Origin: Flavobacteriaceae bacterium | Lineage (GTDB): Bacteria > Bacteroidota > Bacteroidia > Flavobacteriales > Flavobacteriaceae | Length of the DNA: 32,368 bases | Reading direction: 5' to 3' | Assembly: GCA_024763245.1 (NCBI GenBank) | Contig: JANTFW010000015.1 | Span: 1-32,368, forward strand | Shown here: positions 8,342-16,108 of the stretch, one piece after another | Position numbering within the stretch: position 1 is the stretch's first letter | How the letters are laid out: the number at the start of each line of letters is the position of its first letter | Position numbers and translations under genes: made by a program | Notes under the pieces: generated by a model | What the model was told of the DNA's origin: nothing | The model's input: only the letters and a program-made list of their open reading frames with translations | Databases searched by the model: none

Positions 8342-8668
8342 ATGAAAACGCGCTACTTTATTATACTAATTTTTTTATTGAGCACCCATTTTTCAAACGC
8401 CCAAGATTCTATTCAAAAGAAACAAACGATAACCAATCAAGAATCCCGAAAAATAGCACATTGTGTGGTATCAGATGTCTTACAAATACAGTGTAGTTTA
8501 AGTATTGATAGGGTTACCATTTCAGATCATAGTGGAACCGTGATTTACACTTTAACTCCTACGAATAATACAGTCTCTGTTCGTGATTTACAATCCGGTT
8601 TTTATTTGCTAGAAGCCTATGTTGAAGGGACAAAAGTAAAAAAGGGAATCATAAAAAAAATAGGTTAA
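8342..8668 (+). CDS. Small secreted protein, mostly a T9SS-type sorting domain
   Basis: From the ATG at 8342 the product has 108 residues. MKTRYFIILIFLLSTHFSNAQ is a clear Sec signal peptide ending in the NAQ cleavage site common in flavobacteria. The last 60 or so residues, with VTISDHSGTVIYTL, VSVRDLQSGFYLLEAYVEG and a basic end KKGIIKKIG, have the strand pattern of a T9SS type A sorting domain. Between the two only about 25 residues remain, so there is almost no cargo. I do not recognise a specific function. It stands alone with its own promoter, which carries a repeat array. Confidence 0.7.
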   Translation: MKTRYFIILIFLLSTHFSNAQDSIQKKQTITNQESRKIAHCVVSDVLQIQCSLSIDRVTISDHSGTVIYTLTPTNNTVSVRDLQSGFYLLEAYVEGTKVKKGIIKKIG

Positions 8669-8703
8669 ATTGAAATAATAATCGGCAGAGTTTGTAAAAG
8701 CTG

Positions 8704-8711
8704 TACCTTTG
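8704..8711 (+). promoter_or_regulatory. -7 element of the EamA transporter gene, apparently leaderless
   Basis: TACCTTTG ends 4 bases before the ATG at 8716, so the transcript would start at or next to the start codon. A TTG at normal -33 spacing is not seen. Confidence 0.5.
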
Positions 8712-8715
8712 CCGA

Positions 8716-9612
8716 ATGAAAATTACAAACCTGACAAAAGGATATTTGTATGCTTTACTATCGGTCATTGCCGTTTCAAATGTTTATATTTTTAGTAAAG
8801 CGGCCCTTAAAGAGATTAGCTTACCTCAATTCGGTACCTATTGGTTTTTCTTTGGGTTTCTTTGGATTCTTTTATTTGCTTGGTATAGAAATGCCTTTCC
8901 TGTTTTTAAAAACCTTAGCCTTAAAAGTATTCTACTACTAGTGTTTTTTGGCGTTTTTGAAGTAATTGGAACCTATTTCTTTTTTAAAGCAATTCATACC
9001 ATTAGCAATCCAACCATTGTCTCTTTTATAGGAAACATTAGTCCTGTTGTTGTTATTATGTTGAGTATTATTATTCTAAAAGATCGTTTTAATTTTCTGG
9101 AGGTAATTGGTATGGTGTTAACGATTACTGGTGCTTTTGTTATCAGTTACAAAGGAAATACTAGTTTTGAGACTATGTTTATTTTTGGGTCTCAGTATAT
9201 CGTATACTCAGCCCTATTTGGTGCAACAAATGCCATACTCATTAAGAAAAATATTAAGGATATACCTCCTATTATTTTAACATTAAATAGAACATTCTTT
9301 TTATTGTTTTTTTCCTTTGTAGCTTTAAAAGTATCCGGCTATTCGTTGAACATTCCGTCAACTGCCTTTAAAAATATCCTAATTGGTTCTGTTTTAGGTC
9401 CTTTTTTAACAGTCATTTCCGGTTATTTAGCTTTGCAATATATTCCTTTGTCTAGAAAGGCGATTATAGCTAGTTCTAAAGGTTTGTTTGTGCTTTTTGG
9501 TTCTTATTTGTACTTTGGTCAATTCCCTAAAACCATTACTTTAGTGGGAGGTTTGGTTACCATTATTGGCCTTTTACTAATTAGTTTTGGTAAAATAAAA
9601 TTAAAGAAATAA
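8716..9612 (+). CDS. EamA/DMT-superfamily transporter
   Basis: A 298-residue inner-membrane protein with about ten hydrophobic helices in two repeats of five, the EamA (DUF6) pattern. The first repeat holds FFFKAIHTISNPTIVSFIGNISPVVVIMLS and ends FLEVIGMVLTITGAFVIS; the second holds ALQYIPLSRKAIIASSKGLFVLFGSYLYFG and ends LVGGLVTIIGLLLIS. Relatives export amino acids, nucleotides or other metabolites; the substrate cannot be predicted here. It is a single gene with its own promoter. Confidence 0.88.
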   Translation: MKITNLTKGYLYALLSVIAVSNVYIFSKAALKEISLPQFGTYWFFFGFLWILLFAWYRNAFPVFKNLSLKSILLLVFFGVFEVIGTYFFFKAIHTISNPTIVSFIGNISPVVVIMLSIIILKDRFNFLEVIGMVLTITGAFVISYKGNTSFETMFIFGSQYIVYSALFGATNAILIKKNIKDIPPIILTLNRTFFLLFFSFVALKVSGYSLNIPSTAFKNILIGSVLGPFLTVISGYLALQYIPLSRKAIIASSKGLFVLFGSYLYFGQFPKTITLVGGLVTIIGLLLISFGKIKLKK

Positions 9613-9758
9613 TTTTTTTGGCGAACACTTTAAAGGCTATTGACTATCTGTGAGATAAATCATAGGTCGAACTCAGGTTATTAGGATTTAAATTTTAGAG
9701 AAGAAAGGAATTAGGAACCTCATTGTTATAATTTCGTACTTCATTTTGGCACTACATG

Positions 9759-9796
9759 ATAAAAGCCTTGCAAAAATTCATTTGCAAAGCTTTTAT
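9759..9796 (-). terminator. Long hairpin, terminator of the acidic lipoprotein gene
   Basis: ATAAAAGCCTTGCAAA (9759-9774) pairs with TTTGCAAAGCTTTTAT (9781-9796) with one mismatch, around a short loop. It lies between two convergent genes (eamA and the minus-strand lipoprotein) and may act on both strands. The T tract at its end is short. The rest of the 209-base gap, 9613-9821, shows no gene. Confidence 0.65.
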
Positions 9797-9821
9797 TGTG
9801 ATTAAGTTTTAAAACCTAAAA

Positions 9822-11195
9822 TTATAAACAATGTTCTCTAATAAAGTCTTCCAGCTCTTCCATACTCTCTATAGTTTCAATCTCTCCGGTTGCTGAAATT
9901 TCGATTTGAACGGGGAATGATATTTCTGCACCTTCACTGGTAGGATTAAAATATTGTTGAAGCTGTGTAAATGACAGTACGCTATATGTCATTCCTTGGA
10001 AACTTACTTCTATAGGATATTCAAAATCAAAACAAGAACCTACATAATCCATAAAGTCTACAGGTATTATAGCACACTCAGGCACTTCCCAATCTATTTC
10101 TTCTGAACAATTAGGCATATCATTAATACTAATTTCTAGGAAGTCTTCTCCAAAGCCTGCAGTTGGGAAATGTTCAATAGTTATGGGTAAGTCTGCTAAT
10201 GCATAATAATTAAATAATCCATAATCATTTATGTAAACATCAAAGTATTCGTTGCCGGGGTTATCATATTCAAAGTTAATTGTGATGCTGTAAGTACCGT
10301 CATCATTACAATCACCCACAGTAACTTCAAGATTACTAATATCACAATCATCATCAAAATTACAATCTACAAAATCATTTTCGGTAAAGCCTTCACAAAG
10401 TGCAAAACACTCATTAGGGAATGGAATAGTCATATCACTATCCATATCATATACACATACCGGATCATATTCATCATAACAATTACAATCATCGACATTG
10501 CCATCATAGGCATAGCAATCATCCATTAAGTCAAAGAAGTCGTAGATGTTTTCAATTACGATTTCTTCATCGTCTAAATTCACTACGGTAATAGGAAATA
10601 CAAAATTGGGTTCGTACATTGCATCTTGTGTTTCAAAGAATTCTACCAATTCATCATTTGAATTAACGGTTACGGTGGTTCCGTCTGATGCAATCATATC
10701 AATAGGATATACAAACTCAAAACAATCAACCACAACATCTTCATCGTCCCAAACATCAAAATCATCACAATTTTCTAGAACCTCGACTAAATCTTGTTCA
10801 CTATTGATAGTTACGGTTGTCCCGTCCTGAAGGAGAACTACATCAAAAGGAAATACGACACCTACAATGTAGAGTTCATTGGTTTCGTTCATCAATACTT
10901 GAATAAGGCCTTGAAAACTATCAACACTTACAAGGGTTCCGTTGTTGTATTCAAATTGTAAGGGATAGACAAAGTCAAAACAAAATCCATCATCATTATC
11001 ATTGGTTGAGCGTTCTGTGCTGCTATATCTTCCTGACGGATCGTTTGTAGCCTTAATTTTGTTTAAGACAGTTCGTAAAGCAATACTTGCTGTAGCATCC
11101 GGTTGGTCGGGAGTTACCGGACCATTATCCTGACAAGAGGTTAGGGCTAACATGCTAAATGTAATTGCCACTAAAATAAATTTGATTTTTTTCAT
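9822..11195 (-). CDS. Acidic repeat lipoprotein with a Kazal-like motif
   Basis: The 457-residue protein has a lipoprotein signal (MLALTSC, Cys21) and a very acidic body rich in Asp and Glu. I see six copies of a repeat of about 30 residues, in three pairs. Each has a (F/V)x(Y/F)P(I/L/V) strand, often a DGTTVTVNS-like turn and then a short helix such as DELVEFF; starts are near residues 72, 112, 158, 196, 388 and 425. Between pairs two and three lies CNCYDEYDPVCVYD...PNECFALCEG (about 237-269), which fits the cysteine and DPVC/N-C-A-C pattern of a Kazal protease-inhibitor domain, followed by an Ig-like stretch (about 285-375). It is divergent from the ECF/FecR/TonB operon and may be its surface partner or target. 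I do not recognise a named family for the repeats. Confidence 0.75.
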   Translation of the reverse strand: MKKIKFILVAITFSMLALTSCQDNGPVTPDQPDATASIALRTVLNKIKATNDPSGRYSSTERSTNDNDDGFCFDFVYPLQFEYNNGTLVSVDSFQGLIQVLMNETNELYIVGVVFPFDVVLLQDGTTVTINSEQDLVEVLENCDDFDVWDDEDVVVDCFEFVYPIDMIASDGTTVTVNSNDELVEFFETQDAMYEPNFVFPITVVNLDDEEIVIENIYDFFDLMDDCYAYDGNVDDCNCYDEYDPVCVYDMDSDMTIPFPNECFALCEGFTENDFVDCNFDDDCDISNLEVTVGDCNDDGTYSITINFEYDNPGNEYFDVYINDYGLFNYYALADLPITIEHFPTAGFGEDFLEISINDMPNCSEEIDWEVPECAIIPVDFMDYVGSCFDFEYPIEVSFQGMTYSVLSFTQLQQYFNPTSEGAEISFPVQIEISATGEIETIESMEELEDFIREHCL

Positions 11196-11253
11196 AATTA
11201 ATAAATTTAATGTGTATTATCTATTGGTTATTTGCTATGAAACAACTGGACTA

Positions 11254-11269
11254 AAAAAAACCCTACCTT
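11254..11269 (+). repeat. Inverted repeat, left copy, upstream of the ECF sigma gene
   Basis: AAAAAAACCCTACCTT is the exact reverse complement of AAGGTAGGGTTTTTTT at 11853-11868. The two 16-base copies flank the sigma gene, one in the promoter's upstream part and one between sigma and fecR. Confidence 0.6.
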
Positions 11270-11270
11270 G

Positions 11271-11298
11271 TTGTGTAATTATTTTTTGTTTAGTTTTG
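11271..11298 (+). promoter_or_regulatory. Promoter of the ECF sigma/FecR/TonB operon
   Basis: TTG (11271-11273), 17 bases, TAGTTTTG (11291-11298) fits the housekeeping consensus. Transcription would begin near 11304, shortly before the TTG start codon at 11324. Confidence 0.6.
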
Positions 11299-11323
11299 AA
11301 AACTCAAAAATAATACTTTTTAT

Positions 11324-11839
11324 TTGAAAGCATCACAAGACATATCCATTTGTGTAGAGGCCGTATTTGCAAAAATATATAAGCAATATTCGGAGGTATT
11401 GCGAAATTTTATTTACTATAAATTTGGTGATTTAGAAAATGCAGAAGATATAACCCAGAATGCTTTTATAAAATTATGGGAGAGTTGTCAAAAGATTCCT
11501 GTGGAAAAAGCCAAAAGTTTTTTGTTTACCACAGCAAATAACATGACTCTTAATACACTAAAACATCAAAAGGTAGTTTTAAAATATGCATCTACTATGA
11601 CAAAGACGCATACGGATGAAAATCCAGAGTATAAGTTGTTGGAAAATGAATTTAGGGATAAATTAGAATCAGCTATTGCATCCTTATCAGAAAAGCAAAG
11701 GGAAGTTTTTTTGTTAAATAGAATAGAAAAAATGAAATATGCAGAAATTGCCCTATTGTTGAATATTTCGGTTAAAGCCGTAGAGAAAAGAATGCATGCC
11801 GCACTGTTTTTGATGAGAGATAAAATAGGGAAGGTGTAA
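11324..11839 (+). CDS. ECF-family RNA polymerase sigma factor
   Basis: A 171-residue sigma-70 family factor of the ECF type. Region 2 is seen in VFAKIYKQYSEVLRNFIYYKFGDLENAEDITQNAFIKLWE and region 4 in SLSEKQREVFLLNRIEKMKYAEIALLLNISVKAVEKRMHAAL. The only plausible start is a TTG at 11324, because an in-frame stop lies at 11297-11299 and no ATG occurs before region 2. Directly followed by a FecR-type anti-sigma factor and a TonB receptor with an STN domain, so it should respond to a signal passed from the outer membrane, as in the FecIRA system. Confidence 0.92.
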   Translation: MKASQDISICVEAVFAKIYKQYSEVLRNFIYYKFGDLENAEDITQNAFIKLWESCQKIPVEKAKSFLFTTANNMTLNTLKHQKVVLKYASTMTKTHTDENPEYKLLENEFRDKLESAIASLSEKQREVFLLNRIEKMKYAEIALLLNISVKAVEKRMHAALFLMRDKIGKV

Positions 11840-11852
11840 CCCATTTATTCTA

Positions 11853-11868
11853 AAGGTAGGGTTTTTTT
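11853..11868 (+). repeat. Inverted repeat, right copy, between sigma and fecR
   Basis: AAGGTAGGGTTTTTTT is the reverse complement of the copy at 11254-11269. With AACCC just upstream it could also form a weak 5-bp hairpin ending in T residues, that is, a partial terminator inside the operon. Confidence 0.5.
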
Positions 11869-11895
11869 AATATGAATTGTTATAAACTGTAGATA

Positions 11896-12810
11896 ATGAA
11901 AACAGAGAAAATACATAATAGCCAAGAAACTTATTTAGCCAAATGGCTGGAAGGGGAATTATCGGATACCGAATTGCAAAAATTGGTTTCTAAGGAAGAC
12001 TTTTTGCTGTTTGTAAAGATAAAAGATACCTTTGAAAAGGTCGAAAAACCTAGCTTTAATACAACTAAAAATTATCAGAAAATTACGGACAGATTACACA
12101 AATCCTCGCCTAGGGTTGTACCTTTTATTCCAAATTGGGTGTATAGTGTGGCAGCTATGTTGGTGCTTGCTTTTGGTGTCTTTCGCTTTTATAAAGCATC
12201 CCTTGCTGTAGAAACCTCTTATGGTGAAACCAAGGAAATAGCCCTTAATGAAGGCACTAAGATATACCTGAACAATAAATCTACTATAAGTTATCCAAAA
12301 TATCAATCCCAAAGAAATGTAACACTTAATGGCGAGGCCTTTTTTCATGTAACCAAAAAGGGTGCATTTGTAGTCTCCACACCCTTAGGAGTGATACAAG
12401 TACTTGGAACACAGTTTAATGTAATGGCCACTGATAAGCTTTTTGAAGTAATTTGTTACGAAGGTAAAGTACGTGTGATTTATAATGATGTGGAAAAAAT
12501 CTTATTACCATCCGATGCTTGGCGTGTTATTGAGGGTAAAACACCACAATCTTGGACTACAAAAGAGACTACTTCGGGATGGATAACCGGGGAGACTACT
12601 TTTAGAACTATGCCCGTAAAATATGTGTTAAGTGCTCTAGAAAAGCAATATCATATTACTATTAGGGCTAAAGCTATTGATAAAAATCGTCTATTTACAG
12701 GGAGTTTTCCCAATGATAACCTCCAAAAGGCACTTCGTAGTGTATGCTTGCCTTTACAGATAGATTACGACCAACCTGATACTAATACGATTTTATTACA
12801 TAAAAAATAA
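11896..12810 (+). CDS. FecR-family anti-sigma factor
   Basis: A 304-residue inner-membrane regulator. The N-terminal cytoplasmic part (1-75) should bind the sigma factor. One membrane helix lies at about 76-98 (WVYSVAAMLVLAFGVF). The periplasmic FecR domain follows (about 105-200; ETSYGETKEIALNEGTKIYL, GEAFFHVTK, VLGTQFNVMA). The C-terminal region (about 235-304; FRTMPVKYVLSALEKQYHI, FTGSFPNDNLQKAL) is the DUF4974 domain usual in Bacteroidota FecR proteins. Its stop TAA overlaps the ATG of the receptor gene by one base. Confidence 0.93.
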   Translation: MKTEKIHNSQETYLAKWLEGELSDTELQKLVSKEDFLLFVKIKDTFEKVEKPSFNTTKNYQKITDRLHKSSPRVVPFIPNWVYSVAAMLVLAFGVFRFYKASLAVETSYGETKEIALNEGTKIYLNNKSTISYPKYQSQRNVTLNGEAFFHVTKKGAFVVSTPLGVIQVLGTQFNVMATDKLFEVICYEGKVRVIYNDVEKILLPSDAWRVIEGKTPQSWTTKETTSGWITGETTFRTMPVKYVLSALEKQYHITIRAKAIDKNRLFTGSFPNDNLQKALRSVCLPLQIDYDQPDTNTILLHKK

Positions 12811-15116
12811 TGTGGAAACCATTCCTCCTTTTCTTACTTTTTCTTAGTGTTACAGGCTTTTCCCAAAAAAGTAGTTCCTTTCATTATGAAAATAAGGAAC
12901 TGATAGAGGTATTGAATGATTTGGAGGATTCTTTTGATATCAAATTTTCATATCTTGATGATTTACTCACAGCAAAAAGAATAAGTATACAAAATGGATT
13001 GTATAACTTACCGCAGTTGTTGTCGATGATGGAAAATGAAACCGGTTTACTCTTTTATGAAATAGATTCGCGTTATTATGCCATCATACAAAAGGAAAAG
13101 AATCCTTTTGAAGAAGCAAATTTTTTAAAAGAAGTAGTTATTCACGGTTATTTAACCGAGGGAATTATGAAGCAAAAAGATAACTCATTTAAAATATTTC
13201 CTAGAAAAATGGAGGTGCTCCCCGGCTTAACAGAACCGGATATACTACAATCTATACAACAATTACCCGGGGTTATTAGTCCCAATGAAACCGCAACAGG
13301 TTTGCATGTAAGGGGAGGAACTCCGGATCAAAATCTTATTCTTTGGGACGGTATTACAATGTATCATAACGGTCACCTTTTTGGTATGATTTCGGGTTTT
13401 AATCCTAATATCGTTGAGTCTGTTTCTTTTATCAATAAAGGAACAAATGCACAATATGGTGGTCGTGTATCCAGTGTTATTGATATTAAAACAAATGATA
13501 AAATTCCACAAAAAACAGAACTGAATTTTGGTCTTAACGCGCTGAATGCCGATATGGATATAGCAATTCCTATTGTAGGGAAAAAGTTGGCTGTTCAGCT
13601 CTCCGGAAGAAGGTCTTTTACCGATTTATACCAATCATATACCTATGACAGACTATATGATAAGGTTTTTCAAAATACCAAAATAATTAAAGAGAATAGA
13701 GATTCCAATCGTTTTTATTTTCAGGATTACGAAGCTAAGATTAAATACCATTTATCAAAAAGAGATTTTATTGCAATAAGTACAATAAATATTTTTAACG
13801 ATTTGGATAATAGGTATGTTACAACCGATGAATCAGCGGAAAATAGAGATGAAATGGATATTTCAAATTTGGGTTATTGTATGCATTGGCAGCGTACATG
13901 GAATCCCAATTTTCATCAAAAATTAAGTGCTCATTATTCAAAATATCGATTAAATTATGTGTTTACACAAAATTATCAGAGTCCTGAGGATAATTTTGAC
14001 ATTTTCTCTAAGAAAAATAAAATTTTAGATTCGGGGATTTCTTTGTTAAATTTTTATACTATTTCAAGCAAGACTAAATTAGATTTTGGCTACCAGCTCA
14101 GCTCATTTGATGTAAGTCATGCCTTTACCTCCAAGAATCCTTTTTTAAATTTCATTCTGGATGACAATTCGGCCTTTATCCAAACCCATTCGCTTTTTAC
14201 AACTTCCTATTTTACATTTTCTAAAAATATACGGTTACAAGCAGGTGCCCGTTTTAATTATTATCCAAAATTTGAAAAATCCGTTCTGGAACCTCGTGTT
14301 AACTTTAGTTTTAATTTGCTAAAAGATCTTAGTTTAAGTTTTACTGCTGAGACAAAGAATCAGATTATCAGTCAAATAAAAGAGACGGTTGTTAGCGATT
14401 TAAGTCTGGAAAATCAGTTATGGGTACTTTCAGATCTTGATAAATATCCCATTATTAAGGCCAATCAATTTACCACCGGAGCACTTTTTAAGAAGAATAA
14501 TTGGACCTTTGATTTAGAAACCTATTATAAGCATATTACTGGACTAACCACTTTAACACTGGGTTTTTTAAACAATTTAGATCCCAATCGTCATATTGGA
14601 GAGAGTACCTCCAAGGGGCTTGATTTCTATGTCAAAAAAGATTTCAATCATGTAAAAACCTGGTTTACCTATTCGATGAATGAAACAAAAAATAATTTTA
14701 ATTCGATTAATAATGATTTAGATTTCCCTAATAATTCCGAGATTAAACATGCTGTTGCTGTTTCCGTTGCCTATAAAATAAACCACTTTCAACTGGCTTC
14801 TGGTTGGTATTGGCATACCGGTAAACCTTATACCTTAACAAATATTGTTGATAATGAGCTTGTATATAGTCAGATAAATGGAGAACGTCTACCGGCTTAT
14901 CATCGTTTAGATCTATCCTTTATTTATAATTTTAATTTATCTAATTCAACCGGAACTAAAGGTAAGTTGGGTTTTTCGGTATATAATCTGTACAATAGAA
15001 AAAACCTTTTAAATAAAGAGTACACTGTCACTCAATCGCCGGAGAATATCGTCGAAATTTCCGATAAATATTCTCTACGTATGATGCCTAACTTCTTCGT
15101 TAGATTTTCCTTGTAA
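12810..15116 (+). CDS. TonB-dependent outer-membrane receptor with STN signalling domain
   Basis: A 768-residue receptor with signal peptide (cleavage after GFSQ). An N-terminal STN domain (about 25-95; ENKELIEVLNDLEDSFDIKF) is the part that contacts FecR in transenvelope signalling. KEVVIHGY (about 108-115) may be the TonB box. The plug (about 130-230) has DILQSIQQLPGV, LHVRGGTPDQNLILWDGI and YGGRVSSVIDI. A beta barrel completes the protein, ending in the aromatic residue-rich FFVRFSL. No SusD-like partner is encoded; the divergent acidic lipoprotein is the nearest candidate partner. The ligand is unknown. Confidence 0.93.
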   Translation: MWKPFLLFLLFLSVTGFSQKSSSFHYENKELIEVLNDLEDSFDIKFSYLDDLLTAKRISIQNGLYNLPQLLSMMENETGLLFYEIDSRYYAIIQKEKNPFEEANFLKEVVIHGYLTEGIMKQKDNSFKIFPRKMEVLPGLTEPDILQSIQQLPGVISPNETATGLHVRGGTPDQNLILWDGITMYHNGHLFGMISGFNPNIVESVSFINKGTNAQYGGRVSSVIDIKTNDKIPQKTELNFGLNALNADMDIAIPIVGKKLAVQLSGRRSFTDLYQSYTYDRLYDKVFQNTKIIKENRDSNRFYFQDYEAKIKYHLSKRDFIAISTINIFNDLDNRYVTTDESAENRDEMDISNLGYCMHWQRTWNPNFHQKLSAHYSKYRLNYVFTQNYQSPEDNFDIFSKKNKILDSGISLLNFYTISSKTKLDFGYQLSSFDVSHAFTSKNPFLNFILDDNSAFIQTHSLFTTSYFTFSKNIRLQAGARFNYYPKFEKSVLEPRVNFSFNLLKDLSLSFTAETKNQIISQIKETVVSDLSLENQLWVLSDLDKYPIIKANQFTTGALFKKNNWTFDLETYYKHITGLTTLTLGFLNNLDPNRHIGESTSKGLDFYVKKDFNHVKTWFTYSMNETKNNFNSINNDLDFPNNSEIKHAVAVSVAYKINHFQLASGWYWHTGKPYTLTNIVDNELVYSQINGERLPAYHRLDLSFIYNFNLSNSTGTKGKLGFSVYNLYNRKNLLNKEYTVTQSPENIVEISDKYSLRMMPNFFVRFSL

Positions 15117-15153
15117 AAAAATAACCCACCTTTACTACTTATAAAGATGGGTT
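15115..15153 (-). terminator. Terminator of the minus-strand sulfur operon
   Basis: AACCCACCTTTA (15123-15134) pairs with TAAAGATGGGTT (15142-15153) with one mismatch. Read on the minus strand the hairpin is followed by a T run (plus-strand A residues at 15115-15121). It also lies right behind the TonB receptor stop and may work in both directions. Confidence 0.75.
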
Positions 15154-15234
15154 AAGATAGGGGCAAAATAAATTGTAAGACCCTTGCCTTGATATGGAGA
15201 ATTTATAGCTTTTAAAGGTCTATACGAATCTCGT

Positions 15235-15738
15235 TTATGTAAAAATAATTTGTGTTCTGTCGCCATCACACATTTCATAAAATTCACCGATGGTTATGAT
15301 GTCTTCTACATCATCCCAAAGGTCTTTTTTTTCGAGTTTGAACATATCAACGGCAAGTTTACATGCAAAAACACGTCCACCACCTGCAGTAATCATTTCA
15401 AGAAATTCATCCACCGGTGGCATATCAAGGGCTTCCATTTGCTTACGCATCATACCTGAAACAGCAGCTTCAACACCTGGCAAACCACCTAAAGCTGTTG
15501 GAAAAGGTAAACCTCCCGGCATACGCATAGCAGGATTTCCGGTAGTGGCGGTATGTAGATGGTTCATCGTTTTTTTTGTAATACCATCAAGCCCGAAAAA
15601 AGTAAAGAAAACATTGGTTTCAATACCTTCCATAACGGCACCATTTGCCATAACCAAGGAAGCATAAACATCTTCGAGGCTTCCTTTAGCACAAATCAGA
15701 CAGACCTTTTCTAAAGGTTTTTTTTCTTTTGAATCCAT
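15235..15738 (-). CDS. DsrE/DsrF-like sulfur-carrier family protein (DsrE2-like)
   Basis: The ATG at 15738 gives 167 residues; an upstream TTG at 15807 would run into the tusE-like gene and is rejected. The DsrE fold is seen in KVCLICAKGSLEDVYASLVM, the strand NVFFTFFGLDGI and GRVFACKLAVDMF. Cysteines are at 13, 16 (a CxxC), 126 and 157. Cys126 lies where DsrE-type proteins carry the persulfide-bearing cysteine. The middle part (PAMRMPGGLPFPTALGGLPG) resembles DsrE2-type proteins of sulfur oxidisers. As last gene of the SQR operon it probably accepts sulfane sulfur and passes it on, perhaps to the adjacent TusE-like protein. No TusA gene is present in the window. Confidence 0.85.
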   Translation of the reverse strand: MDSKEKKPLEKVCLICAKGSLEDVYASLVMANGAVMEGIETNVFFTFFGLDGITKKTMNHLHTATTGNPAMRMPGGLPFPTALGGLPGVEAAVSGMMRKQMEALDMPPVDEFLEMITAGGGRVFACKLAVDMFKLEKKDLWDDVEDIITIGEFYEMCDGDRTQIIFT

Positions 15739-15772
15739 TTTATAAAAAATTAAATTAGAACTATGTGTATTG

Positions 15773-16084
15773 TTAAACACAACTACTTGGTTTAGGTATT
15801 CCGGCAATCTTTGAAGAGAATTTTAAAGGGCCTTTAGGAAATAATTTATAAAGCTCTTTGATATCTACAACTCCTGATTTACCCACTTTTCTAATGGAAA
15901 GTGCTTCGCCGGCAGCTGTTTTTTCACGAAGATATTTTAATACCTCAAAATGCTTGTCGCTAAGCTCGATGTTTAGGTCTTTCGCTATTTCTTTTGCGAT
16001 ATCCTCATCCCATTGAGACATATCTTCCAGATATCCATCTTCTGTTACTTTGATTTGTTTTCCTGCTATTGTTTTTTCTGACAT
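15773..16084 (-). CDS. TusE/DsrC-family sulfur relay protein
   Basis: A 103-residue cytoplasmic protein of the TusE/DsrC family. The family body is seen in DGYLEDMSQWDEDIAKEIAKDLNIELSDKHFEVLKYLRE, KELYKLFPKGPLK and the C-terminal arm AGIPKPSSCV. The penultimate Cys102 (CysA) is the sulfur-carrying residue. The second cysteine of true DsrC, 11 residues earlier, is Ser91 here, so the protein is of the single-cysteine TusE-like type and cannot form the DsrC trisulfide between two cysteines. It sits between the DUF1641 gene (24-base gap) and the DsrE-like gene. No dsrAB or tusBCD genes are seen. Confidence 0.9.
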   Translation of the reverse strand: MSEKTIAGKQIKVTEDGYLEDMSQWDEDIAKEIAKDLNIELSDKHFEVLKYLREKTAAGEALSIRKVGKSGVVDIKELYKLFPKGPLKFSSKIAGIPKPSSCV

Positions 16085-16108
16085 AATATTTGAATTTAAA
16101 TTAATTAT

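Noticed and set aside
10546-10830. Plus-strand open frame rich in Ser and Thr inside the acidic lipoprotein gene.
   Set aside because: It is the antisense shadow of the Asp/Glu-rich repeats; no promoter or recognisable domain.
15739-15807. Longer N-terminus of the DsrE-like protein from a TTG at 15807.
   Set aside because: It overlaps the tusE-like gene and adds 23 residues that do not fit the DsrE fold; the ATG at 15738 is clean.
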